A stretch of 47,257 nt of DNA. Origin: Pirellulales bacterium. GTDB taxonomy: Bacteria; Planctomycetota; Planctomycetia; Pirellulales; JADZDJ01. Both the position numbers and the translations under genes were made by a program. Each line of letters opens with the position of its first letter. Within the stretch, counting starts at the first letter, position 1. The notes below the pieces were generated by a model, which had not been told where the DNA came from, searched no databases, and worked only from the letters and a program-made list of their open reading frames with translations. Shown here piece after piece: positions 17,647-25,580 of the stretch. Location: NCBI GenBank assembly GCA_035499655.1, contig DATJYL010000215.1, positions 1-47,257 on the forward strand, given 5' to 3'.

Positions 17647-18052
17647 GCTCTGGGTCTCCACAAACAAAACGCGGCGGGAAATTCGCGGCCAGCATCAATG
17701 CGGCCACGGCGGGGGGCGGGAAGTATCGTTACAGTCAACCCATTAAAGTTCAACGACCCGCTGTGCGCCGGCTGCCCATGAGCATGTTATGTGCCACGAC
17801 ATGTTTGCATCGACGCTACAATGCACAATCTCGTTCACAACACGCTGCAAGGTATTGCCTTGCACGAATACTGCGGAACTTGTTTAACCTGCAATCTATC
17901 AACGTCACAGTTTTCTATTTTGTAAAGGTTGCAAAGTTTACCCGCCCGAGCGCCAAAACTCCTAGAGCGATTTCCTGGCAGGAATTTGGCAAATAATAGC
18001 GACTTGACGCTGATGCGTTGAAAATCGGACGTCGGCCGGCCCAGCAGAGCGG
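17647..18052. other. Intergenic region upstream of the metallopeptidase
   Basis: About 406 bases without a supported gene. It holds the promoter of the metallopeptidase (minus strand) and the tail after the Nudix gene. The only structure I note is an inverted repeat TTCCTG-G-CAGGAA at 17972-17984, a possible operator. No terminator with a T-run was found. Confidence 0.35.
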
Positions 18053-18481
18053 TTACGTCTCCGTCCGCACGACTTTTGCTTCGCGCAGCAAGATCTCTGT
18101 CAAGGGAGCATTTGCAGCGGGAAATTCGAGAGTGGCAAGTTTCTCTGCCGGCGTCCAGTGAAATGGCGCATTTGGACTCACACGATTACCGCCGGCATCG
18201 ACCGGGCGGCAGCGAAAAAAATGAACTTCCAACAAGCCGTGATCATAACGATAAAGCGTGGATAGATATTTTCCCAAAACTTGTACGGCGATTCCACTTT
18301 CTTCCTGGCATTCTCGCACGGCAGCGGCTTCCGGCGCTTCGGTCGCCTCGACTTTTCCTCCTGGAAACTCTGCTAACCCTGCCAGCGGCGCGCCCAGTGG
18401 CCGCCGGCCCACTAAAAACTGCCCTTGATGCTCCACAACAGCAATCGCCACGACAGTCGGTTTTTCTGTAATCGCTGGCAT
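18053..18481 (-). CDS. Nudix hydrolase, MutT-like
   Basis: This is a 142-residue protein with the Nudix box GGKVEATEAPEAAAVRECQE followed by ESGI, so Mg-dependent pyrophosphohydrolase activity is expected. LVGRRPLGAPLAGLAEFPGG is the MutT-type lead-in, pointing to oxidised dGTP or a similar nucleotide, although specificity is not certain. The TTG at 18499 would add six residues; the ATG at 18481 is preferred. It lies 45 bases downstream of fabI on the same strand and may be co-transcribed with it. Confidence 0.85.
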   Translation of the reverse strand: MPAITEKPTVVAIAVVEHQGQFLVGRRPLGAPLAGLAEFPGGKVEATEAPEAAAVRECQEESGIAVQVLGKYLSTLYRYDHGLLEVHFFRCRPVDAGGNRVSPNAPFHWTPAEKLATLEFPAANAPLTEILLREAKVVRTET

Positions 18482-18526
18482 GATGAATGTCGGCTGCAAT
18501 CGTCTTCTTGACTAATTAACCGCGGG

Positions 18527-19345
18527 TTACTTTTTGAATTTTTCCAGTAGTCGCCCAGGCGAACCCATGATGTTATAGCCCGCGTCGACATGGAGAATTT
18601 CGCCGGTAATGCCTTCCGAAGCCGGCGACAGCAAAAATGCACCGCTGCGGCCCACTTCTTCGTGCGTGATGTTGCGGCCCATGGGAGCCATCATTTGATA
18701 AAGCTCTTCCATTCCATCCGATCCGACGGCGCGCGCCGCCAAGGTGCGTAGCGGGCCGGCGCTGATGGCGTTTACTCGCACGCCAGCCGGGCCCAAATCG
18801 AAAGCGGCATATTTTACGCATGCGTCTAGCGCGGCTTTGCAGATGCCCATCACGTTGTAACCGGGGACTACCTTTTCGCCGCCGAAGTAAGTCAGCGCCA
18901 AAACAGCACAACCGGCATTCATGATCGGTTTGGCGGCGCTACACAACGCCAGTAAACTGTACGCGCTGATATCCATCGCCAGTTTGAAACCCTCGCGGCT
19001 GGTCTCGATGGTCGGACGTGCCAAATCGTCGGTATTGGCAAAGGCGATGGAGTGCAACAGAAAGTCGATTTTGCCGAATTCGCTGGCGGCCTTGTCCATG
19101 AACAACTTAATATCGGCGTCTTTGCTGACATCCAGTGGCGCCAAAAACTTTGCCCCTGGCTGCGTGTCGGTCAGCTGCGACACACGGCGGCGGTTTCGCT
19201 GTCGTTCGTCATCGGGCCGGTCGGGCAAATGGGAAAAACCGCACAAACCGCCCTCGGCCAGAATCTGCTTGGCGATGGCCCAAGCAATGGAGTGTTCGTT
19301 GGCCACGCCCAATATCAGGCCTTTTCTTCCATCAAACATCCCCAT
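18527..19345 (-). CDS. fabI: Enoyl-[acyl-carrier-protein] reductase (NADH)
   Basis: This 272-residue, complete short-chain dehydrogenase-type enoyl-ACP reductase catalyses the last step of each fatty-acid elongation round. Hallmarks: GVANEHSIAWAIA at 13-25 (NAD loop of FabI type), LHSIAFA at 97-103, Tyr153 and the Y-x6-K pair Tyr163/Lys170 (YNVMGICK), then RVNAISAGPLRTLAA and the C-terminal GEILHVDAGYNIMG. The ribosome site AGGAGGT lies a few bases before the ATG and is nearly perfect, suggesting strong expression. It diverges from the sigma54 activator gene. Confidence 0.95.
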   Translation of the reverse strand: MGMFDGRKGLILGVANEHSIAWAIAKQILAEGGLCGFSHLPDRPDDERQRNRRRVSQLTDTQPGAKFLAPLDVSKDADIKLFMDKAASEFGKIDFLLHSIAFANTDDLARPTIETSREGFKLAMDISAYSLLALCSAAKPIMNAGCAVLALTYFGGEKVVPGYNVMGICKAALDACVKYAAFDLGPAGVRVNAISAGPLRTLAARAVGSDGMEELYQMMAPMGRNITHEEVGRSGAFLLSPASEGITGEILHVDAGYNIMGSPGRLLEKFKK

Positions 19346-19423
19346 GATTACCTCCTATCCGATTGTGTGTATCTCTATCTGGCCGTTGAAGATAATGCTT
19401 GGATCGCCATCGATCAATGCCCT

Positions 19424-19458
19424 GGTATCGATAGGTCCATTGTCACCACAATGATACC
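19424..19458. promoter_or_regulatory. Nested inverted repeat between fabI and the sigma54 activator
   Basis: An inner repeat ATTGT-cacc-ACAAT (19439-19443 / 19448-19452) is framed by GGTATC (19424-19429) and GATACC (19453-19458). It lies in the 212-base divergent promoter region, so it could be an operator for either gene or both. Two GATTGTGTRT-like copies flank it nearby (about 19361 and 19467). The binding protein is unknown. Confidence 0.35.
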
Positions 19459-19557
19459 GATTGTACGATTGTGTATCAGATTTGCCACGATCCAGCGTCA
19501 ATGTGTCGCGTATTAAATTGAAGCGAGCAAAAACAAGCGCAATCGACTTTAGCCACC

Positions 19558-21504
19558 ATGAATTCGATCTCCTCGGAATCCCGGCACCGGGCCGAAAATA
19601 CAACGCCAGTTGCAACCGAGCTTCTTTTGCGCGCCGAGCAACCGGCCAGTGCGACCGATTACTTGAACGAAACGCTTCCTCTGTTGCTACCCGCCCTGTC
19701 GGCTGATTTAGTCGCTGTAACGTGCGCCGGGTGGGGAAACCAGTGCGTGGCCCAGGCTGGCTTGCAGCAAGCGTGGCCCACGGATTTGGTTGCTGAGTGC
19801 TTGGATCGTGAATCGCCTCAAGTCGCCGGACCTTGGCTGGCCGCGCCGTTATCGGCCCGTGAGCATTCTGGCGAAGTGTTGCTGCTGCATCGCAGCGGCA
19901 TGAACCGAAATTCGGCCATCGCGGCCGACCGGGCGCCGTCGCTGCCGCCAGGTTTGGAATCGATTGCGGCGGCGCTGGGCGCCGGATTGAGAATGGTTCG
20001 GGCACGCGGCAAGCTACGCCAGCGCGCTACCCAAGCCGAAACCATTCTTTCCATCGTGCAACAATGGGGCCGCCCACAAGAAATGGAAACGCTATTGAAT
20101 CAGATGGCCGAGGCATCTACCCAGCTGCTCGAAGCAGACCGGGCCAGCATTTTTCTGTGGGATCGGGCAAATCACTTGCTCGTGGGACGGCCCGCGCTAG
20201 GCGTGGCAAGCGGCGAATTGCGTGTGCCCGACGATGCTGGCGTTGTGGGTGAAGTTTTGCGTACTGAGCAACCGCAGCGGATTTCGCACCGTGAAACGCG
20301 TGACCTCGTGAATCGGCGCGTTGACACACAATTGGGTTACCAAACTCGCACTTTGGTTGCTGTACCGCTTCGCTCCCCGGCGGGCGAGTTGTTGGGAGTA
20401 TTTGAGGTCATCAACAAGCGGGCCGGCGATTTTACCGGGGACGATGAAGCTGCGCTGGTGGAATTAGCCTCGCATGCCGCGGTGGCGCTTGAAAACGTTC
20501 AAGATCGTCAGCGATTGCTGGAATCGCATCGGCAGATGGTCAACCAAGCGGCGGAAGACGTGCGACTGTTGGGCAACAGCCCGGCCATCGAGGCTTTGCG
20601 CTCGACCATCCGCCGCGTGGCCGATACCGATTTGGCTGTCCTGGTGTTGGGTGAAAACGGCACAGGGAAGGAAGTCGTCAGCCAGTTGATTCATTATCGC
20701 AGTCCGCGGCGCGACCGGCCGTTTGTCGCCGTCAACTGCGCGGCCATTGCCGAAACGCTGCTGGAAAGCGAACTGTTCGGACACGAAAAAGGCGCTTTTA
20801 CCGACGCCCACGAATCGCGCCCGGGCAAATTCGAATTGGCTGCCGGCGGCACGCTGCTGCTGGATGAAATCGGCGACTTGAGTCCCGGCGGGCAATCAAA
20901 ACTGCTACGTGTGCTGGAGGAAAAAGTGGTCGTTCGGGTGGGCGGGTCGAAGCCCATTCCGGTCGACGTGCGAGTGCTGGCGGCCACCAATCAAAGCCTG
21001 ACCGACATGGTGCGCGCCCGGAAATTCCGCCAAGATTTGTTCTTTCGGTTGAACGTAGTCGTGTTGGAATTGCCGCCGCTTCGCGATCGAGGAGATGATA
21101 TTCTGCTGTTGGCCGAACACTTTTTATCGGATTTTTGCCGCCGGGCGCGCCGCAAATCGCCCAAGTTTTCCGCTGAATCCCGAAAGCGGCTGCTCCAACA
21201 TCCCTGGCCGGGCAACGTGCGCGAATTGCGGAATTTGATGGAGCGATTGGCGTTTCTCGTCGTCGGCGACGTAATCGAACCAGGCGATTTGGCCTTCATT
21301 TTGTCTCCCTCGCCGGAAACGTCCAATTTGCTGATGGTTGACCAGCCCTTGTCGAGCGCGACGGACCGCTTTCAAATCGAGTATATTCACAAAGCCATCG
21401 GCCGCACCGGCGGCAACATGAGCGACGCTGCCGACTTGCTCGGTCTGCATCGCTCCAACCTGTACCGCAAAATGAAACAGTTGGGAATGGAAAGCGGAGG
21501 CTGA
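19558..21504 (+). CDS. GAF-domain sigma54-dependent transcriptional activator with GAFTDA loop
   Basis: This 648-residue bacterial enhancer-binding protein has an N-terminal region (1-160) of no clear family, a GAF sensor (about 165-315, AEASTQLLEADRASIFLWD), an AAA+ module (about 340-575) and a Fis-type helix-turn-helix at the C-terminus (GNMSDAADLLGLHRSNLYRK). Walker A is GENGTGKE near 365-372 and Walker B LLLDEIGD. The sigma54-contact loop, normally GAFTGA, reads GAFTDA at 412-417. There is no receiver domain, so a small ligand or partner through GAF is likely. The HIT gene follows three bases later. Confidence 0.9.
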   Translation: MNSISSESRHRAENTTPVATELLLRAEQPASATDYLNETLPLLLPALSADLVAVTCAGWGNQCVAQAGLQQAWPTDLVAECLDRESPQVAGPWLAAPLSAREHSGEVLLLHRSGMNRNSAIAADRAPSLPPGLESIAAALGAGLRMVRARGKLRQRATQAETILSIVQQWGRPQEMETLLNQMAEASTQLLEADRASIFLWDRANHLLVGRPALGVASGELRVPDDAGVVGEVLRTEQPQRISHRETRDLVNRRVDTQLGYQTRTLVAVPLRSPAGELLGVFEVINKRAGDFTGDDEAALVELASHAAVALENVQDRQRLLESHRQMVNQAAEDVRLLGNSPAIEALRSTIRRVADTDLAVLVLGENGTGKEVVSQLIHYRSPRRDRPFVAVNCAAIAETLLESELFGHEKGAFTDAHESRPGKFELAAGGTLLLDEIGDLSPGGQSKLLRVLEEKVVVRVGGSKPIPVDVRVLAATNQSLTDMVRARKFRQDLFFRLNVVVLELPPLRDRGDDILLLAEHFLSDFCRRARRKSPKFSAESRKRLLQHPWPGNVRELRNLMERLAFLVVGDVIEPGDLAFILSPSPETSNLLMVDQPLSSATDRFQIEYIHKAIGRTGGNMSDAADLLGLHRSNLYRKMKQLGMESGG

Positions 21505-21507
21505 ATC

Positions 21508-21849
21508 ATGCCCAAGACGATTTTCAAGCGGATCATCGACCGCGAGATTCCCGCCAACATTGTGTACGAGGACAACCTGTGCCTGGCATTCCGCGATGTT
21601 TCGCCGCAGGCGCCGACCCACGTGCTGGTGATCCCTAAACAAGAAATAGTCAATCTGGACGCGCTGACTGCCGCCGATGTGCCGCTGCTGGCTCATCTGT
21701 GGTCGATCATTCCCAAGCTGGCCAAACAACTGGGTCTGAAGGATGGTTACCGCGTGGTGGTGAACAACGGTCCCCACGGGGGCCAGACCGTCGATCATTT
21801 GCACTTTCATATTCTTGGCGGCCGGCCCATGCAGTGGCCGCCGGGGTAG
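21508..21849 (+). CDS. HIT-family (histidine triad) nucleotide-binding protein
   Basis: This 113-residue protein belongs to the HINT branch: EIPANIVYEDNLCLAFRDVS, PTHVLVIPK and the triad HLHFHIL at His97, His99 and His101. Such proteins hydrolyse nucleoside phosphoramidates or related AMP conjugates. Length is normal for HINT. GGAGG lies inside the end of the upstream activator gene, eight bases before this ATG, so the two are co-translated; a functional link is not known. Confidence 0.93.
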   Translation: MPKTIFKRIIDREIPANIVYEDNLCLAFRDVSPQAPTHVLVIPKQEIVNLDALTAADVPLLAHLWSIIPKLAKQLGLKDGYRVVVNNGPHGGQTVDHLHFHILGGRPMQWPPG

Positions 21850-22030
21850 GGCGACAGGCAAGGTCTTTTGTAGAGTGGCCGGCGCCTGCGAGTTTTGCGT
21901 GGCGGCTTTCGCGCCAAATATTATAAAAGTCCGCCGCGCTAGACGTGTTTTCCGAGCAGACGGCGTGAGTAAAGGCTTCGTGGATCCCCTGCTGCATCAC
22001 TTGGGGATGGACTTGTTCGTCTATCCACTT

Positions 22031-22396
22031 TTATCCCAAGGGCAATGAAATGGATTCAACTGCGTCTTCGAAGTGAATTTCTTGCGAATTGGCGATCAAC
22101 GTGACCTGACCACCGCCAATAACGACTCCCGCGACGGATACATGGTAAATCCAGCCGTCGGTGCCCGTCTTGTCGATATGCAAATCAAGCGTCGAACTTT
22201 CTTGGGGAGCAATGGCTACGAAAAAAGGACCGACGGTTGTATCGTTGTCCCATTTATTACCGCCACCAACGGAAACAGGCGCCCCGACCGCGCTATCGCT
22301 TCCCCGCGCAACGATAGAAATGCTGACGATATCTTGGTCGTCCTTATCGTCACGGGTGGTATGAAAGGTGACATTTACCCCTGTAATTTGTGCCAT
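22031..22396 (-). CDS. Small beta-rich protein of unknown function
   Basis: This 121-residue acidic protein has alternating hydrophobic strands (VTFHTTRDDKDDQDIVSISIV, then ESSTLDLHIDKTGTDGWIYH, then VSVAGVVIGGGQVTLIANSQ), suggesting a beta-sandwich reminiscent of PLAT/LH2 domains. It has no signal peptide. AAGGGG lies about nine bases before the ATG. It stands alone between the HIT gene (convergent) and the SGNH hydrolase (same strand, 138 bases upstream). No function can be assigned. Confidence 0.6.
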   Translation of the reverse strand: MAQITGVNVTFHTTRDDKDDQDIVSISIVARGSDSAVGAPVSVGGGNKWDNDTTVGPFFVAIAPQESSTLDLHIDKTGTDGWIYHVSVAGVVIGGGQVTLIANSQEIHFEDAVESISLPLG

Positions 22397-22533
22397 TTTT
22401 TGTTACCCCTTTTTGCTTGCACTGTTTTAACAATTCATTCGCCACTTCACGCGGTACTTTATTATCGCGTGTGACAGCACGTTGTCACCCCGAACCAAGT
22501 TTCAGCAGATTTCTGAATCTTTCTGAGAATCAA

Positions 22534-23508
22534 TTAGCCATCGGTCGGGTCTGTGGCTGGTTTCGTGGGATGGGGGTCGGCGGAAAGAAATTTGTTGAGC
22601 GGGAAGTCAGGCTGAGCTTTGATGCCTTCGATGACGGACTGGGCATTGAGCAGGGCGCCGTGCCAGGCGGTGTGGGTGTGCTCTTTGGGAAAGAACGGCT
22701 TGACGGCGTCTTGGCCGAGCATGTCGTAATGATCGGCGATGATGCTGTTCAAATCGATGAACAACGCCCCTTCCTGCTGGGCCACGCCTGCGGCCCAACC
22801 AGCGTAGGTGTCTTTGGCGCGGCGGACTTTGCCGTCGGTCCATTCATTGCGGGGAATGAGGGAACAGACAATCGGTGTGGCCCCTTTGGCCTTGATGTCG
22901 GCAATGTACTTGCGCAGATACCAGCCGTAGGTATGGACGGTTTCGGGCGATCCGTTGATGTTGGCATCGGCGGGGGCGTCTTTGGTTTCGTCGCCTGTGC
23001 CGCGGAGCGAACCACGACCGTTGGGACCGCCGCCATCGTTATGACCGAATTGCATCATGACGAAATCGCCGGGCTTGAGGAGGGCAACGACGCGGTCCCA
23101 GTGTCCGGCGGTGAGATAGGTGCGGCTGCTGGTGCCGCCGAGGGCCTGGTTTTCGACATTGATTTTTGCTGGATCGAAATAAGCGGCCAGTGGATGGCCC
23201 CATCCCCAAAGGCCATCGGAGCCTGTGTCGCGGCCGTTTTTGACGGTGGAATCGCCGATTAGAAACAAGGTGGGCAACGACGGGTTGTAATGCGGATGGA
23301 GCACGCCGGTGCGGGGAGCGACGACCGACTTGGTTTGATTGTCGGGAGCTTTGGGTTGCGGGGCGGCGCTGGCCGGCGGTGCGGCGTTGGATGGGGGCGT
23401 GGTATTGGCCGTGGGCGTTGAATCATTCTGCGCTTTCGCGAGTGCGACAGTGAACAGCACCGAGGCTACGACCAACGGTTTCCAGCAACGAGTGAATGAT
23501 TTGAGCAT
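22534..23508 (-). CDS. SGNH/GDSL esterase, rhamnogalacturonan-acetylesterase-like
   Basis: This is a 324-residue exported protein: a signal peptide (about 1-26) and a Pro/Ala/Thr-rich linker (27-75), then a CE12-like SGNH hydrolase. Catalytic blocks are IGDSTVKNG with Ser87, GGTSSRTY (oxyanion Gly), MMQFGHNDGG (Asn) and the C-terminal EHTHTAWHGA (His). The order and WGWGHPLAAYFD match rhamnogalacturonan acetylesterases, which remove acetyl groups from pectin. GGAG eight bases upstream supports the ATG. Likely periplasmic or surface glycan degradation. No other pectin-degradation gene is visible nearby. Confidence 0.85.
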   Translation of the reverse strand: MLKSFTRCWKPLVVASVLFTVALAKAQNDSTPTANTTPPSNAAPPASAAPQPKAPDNQTKSVVAPRTGVLHPHYNPSLPTLFLIGDSTVKNGRDTGSDGLWGWGHPLAAYFDPAKINVENQALGGTSSRTYLTAGHWDRVVALLKPGDFVMMQFGHNDGGGPNGRGSLRGTGDETKDAPADANINGSPETVHTYGWYLRKYIADIKAKGATPIVCSLIPRNEWTDGKVRRAKDTYAGWAAGVAQQEGALFIDLNSIIADHYDMLGQDAVKPFFPKEHTHTAWHGALLNAQSVIEGIKAQPDFPLNKFLSADPHPTKPATDPTDG

Positions 23509-23553
23509 GGAACTCTCCCCTTAAAACATTGAATGAATTCAACCGCTCTTGAA

Positions 23554-23591
23554 CCCCTCACCCCGGCCCACTCCCACAAGGGGAGAGGGAG
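23554..23591. repeat. Interspersed hairpin repeat, copy A
   Basis: The core CTCCCACAAGGGGAGA (23571-23586) is identical to copy B at 29510-29525 and folds into a CTCCC/GGGAG stem. The flanks CCCCTCACCCCGGCCC and GGGAG also resemble copy B. ATTTTTGTTGGAT follows about 40 bases downstream. It lies between dprA and the SGNH gene and resembles GC-rich hairpin repeats scattered in many bacterial chromosomes. Confidence 0.6.
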
Positions 23592-23644
23592 AAAATGGGC
23601 GTGGCACCGGCGATCACGGGACAAGAGGGATTTTTGTTGGATTG

Positions 23645-24778
23645 TTAAAGTCGCAGTACCGAATTTGCACTCAACCGGCGGACCAGACGGCGCATTTCCA
23701 ACACGCTTAATGTGGACAGCACCTGGGAAGCGGCCAGGCCGCTGGCGGCGATCACGGAATCGACGGTGGTGGAATCTTCGGGCACGGCGGCCAAAACCTG
23801 GCGTTCCAAATCGTTCAGCGCCAGTTCGGCCGGGTGATGGATTTCGCGGCCATCGCTTCGGGCCGGAATCGCTTCGACCAGCGGACCGAGTTCTTCCAGC
23901 ACGTCGTCGACGGTTTCGACCAGCTTGGCGCCATCGCGAATGAGGCGATGGCAACCGTGGGACATCCGGCTGGTGATGGGGCCTGGGACGGCGAAGACGT
24001 CGCGGCCCTGTTCCATTGCATGCCGCGCGGTGATGAGCGCGCCGGAGCGGAGTGAGGCTTCCACCACGAGCACGCCAAGCGAGAGGCCGCTGATGATGCG
24101 ATTGCGCTGCGGAAACATGCCGCGGAGGGGCTCGAAGCGAGGGGGAGATTCGCTAAGGACGGCGCCGTGGGCGGCAATTTCTTCCGCCAATTGCTGATTT
24201 TCCGGCGGATAAACGTTCAATACGCCGCTGGCCAGGACGGCAATGGTGCGGCCGCCGGCAGTAAGTGCGCCACGATGCGCCGCCGCGTCGATGCCCCGGG
24301 CAAGGCCGCTGACAATGGTAAAGCCTGCCCGCGCCAGACCGCTTGCCAAGCGCTCGGTTTGCGTGATTCCGTAATGCGTGGCGTGGCGGGAACCGACGAT
24401 GGCAATGGCCAATGCATCGGCAGGCAACAGTTGCCCGCGCACAAATAACACGCCGGGCGGGTCGGGCAAATCGCGTAACAGCCGCGGATAAACATCGTCC
24501 AGCTCGGTGATGATTTGAACTTGCCCGCGGCGGCAGATTTCGATTTCGGCATCCACGTCGATTTGCTCTTGCGCCGAGCAAATGGCGCGGCAGAGCTTTG
24601 GTCCCACGCGGTTGACGGCGCGTAAATCGGCTGGGGCGGCGGCCAGCACAGCTTGAGGCGTGCCAAATTTTTCCAGCAGGCTGCGACGCATGAGCGGTCC
24701 GACGCCCGGCACCAGGGCCAAACGTAGCGAAGCGATGAGGGCATCGGAGAGCGTGGAGGAATCGCAATCGCGCGGCAT
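23645..24778 (-). CDS. dprA: DNA-processing protein DprA (Smf)
   Basis: This 377-residue protein loads RecA on incoming single-stranded DNA during transformation. An N-terminal SAM/HhH-like part (LALVPGVGPLMRRSLLEKFG, about 17-36) is followed by the Rossmann domain with AIVGSRHATHYG, IVSGLARGIDAAAHRGAL, GVLNVYPPENQQLAEEI and FPQRNRIISGLSLGVLVVEA. A winged-helix C-terminal domain (about 310-375) matches the DprA WH domain. Family length is normal. The start has only a weak ribosome site. No other competence genes are visible in this window. Confidence 0.94.
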   Translation of the reverse strand: MPRDCDSSTLSDALIASLRLALVPGVGPLMRRSLLEKFGTPQAVLAAAPADLRAVNRVGPKLCRAICSAQEQIDVDAEIEICRRGQVQIITELDDVYPRLLRDLPDPPGVLFVRGQLLPADALAIAIVGSRHATHYGITQTERLASGLARAGFTIVSGLARGIDAAAHRGALTAGGRTIAVLASGVLNVYPPENQQLAEEIAAHGAVLSESPPRFEPLRGMFPQRNRIISGLSLGVLVVEASLRSGALITARHAMEQGRDVFAVPGPITSRMSHGCHRLIRDGAKLVETVDDVLEELGPLVEAIPARSDGREIHHPAELALNDLERQVLAAVPEDSTTVDSVIAASGLAASQVLSTLSVLEMRRLVRRLSANSVLRL

Positions 24779-24884
24779 GGGGAAGTTGTGCCGAACTGGT
24801 TTGCGGGGGCGGAGGACAAGATTCAGCCCTGCGAGGAGCCAACAGTCATTTTAGCGAGCCGTTGAGCAATCGCCAGCCCCGTCG

Positions 24885-25580
24885 CTACCGGGGGGAATGA
24901 GGCAGTTCGGCCGGGACATCGGGGGCATCGGCACTTATCCGCTGCGGGGCGCTAGAGGAGTGAATAGATTCGCGAGAGATGACCACCATCCGCACCAACT
25001 CAGCCAACGAGGAGGCCTGCATCTTTTGCAGAATCATGGCCCGCCGCAGCTCCACGGTGCGTAAGCCGAGATCTAAGTCTCGGGCGATGGTTTTGTTCGG
25101 GCGGCCTTCAATCAGTTTTTCCAGCACGCGGTGCTCGTCGGAGGTGAGGGTTGTCAAGCGGCGGCGGACTTCGCCGCGCAGCAAGCGTTGGCCGCGCCCG
25201 GCGGCTTCGGTTTCCAAGGCCTGCGAGATCGACTCCCACAGTTTTTGATCGCTGCAGGGCTTTTCCAAGAATGTGGTGGCGCCGTTGCGCATGGCGCGCA
25301 CCGCCGTGGGAATATCGCCGTAACCGGTGATGACGATCAGGGGAAGATCGGTCCCTTCCTGGATCAGCCGTTCCTGCAAGTCCAAGCCCGACATGCCTGT
25401 CATGCGGACGTCGACCACGATACAACCCGTTTGGCAGCGATCGAAGCGTGCCAAAAAGTCTTCGGCAGATGCGAAGGTTTCGGCCTGCAAGCCATGAGAT
25501 TGAATCAAGGCGGCCATGGATTCGCGGGCGGCGGGATCGTCGTCGATGATAAAGACGGGATCAAGGGTGGCTGTAGGCAT
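24885..25580 (-). CDS. FixJ-type response regulator (REC-LuxR)
   Basis: This 231-residue protein has a receiver domain (about 8-125) with the acidic pocket DDD at 13-15, phospho-acceptor Asp57 in VVDVRMTG, and Lys in FLEKPC, followed by a LuxR-type helix-turn-helix (about 135-200, TLTSDEHRVLEKLIEGRPNK). GGAGG before the ATG is a good ribosome site. Its start overlaps the end of the upstream histidine kinase gene by 20 bases, so they form a two-component pair. The FixJ subfamily often responds to oxygen, thiosulfate or dicarboxylates through PAS kinases; the signal here is unknown. Confidence 0.93.
   Translation of the reverse strand: MPTATLDPVFIIDDDPAARESMAALIQSHGLQAETFASAEDFLARFDRCQTGCIVVDVRMTGMSGLDLQERLIQEGTDLPLIVITGYGDIPTAVRAMRNGATTFLEKPCSDQKLWESISQALETEAAGRGQRLLRGEVRRRLTTLTSDEHRVLEKLIEGRPNKTIARDLDLGLRTVELRRAMILQKMQASSLAELVRMVVISRESIHSSSAPQRISADAPDVPAELPHSPR

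Noticed and set aside
19424-19458. Nested inverted repeat as a transcription terminator
   Set aside because: It lies between divergent genes with no upstream transcript to stop and no T-run; an operator is more plausible.
22390-23262. 290-residue plus-strand frame opposite the SGNH hydrolase
   Set aside because: The minus-strand gene has a signal peptide and all catalytic blocks. The antisense frame is an artefact of codon bias, despite its length.
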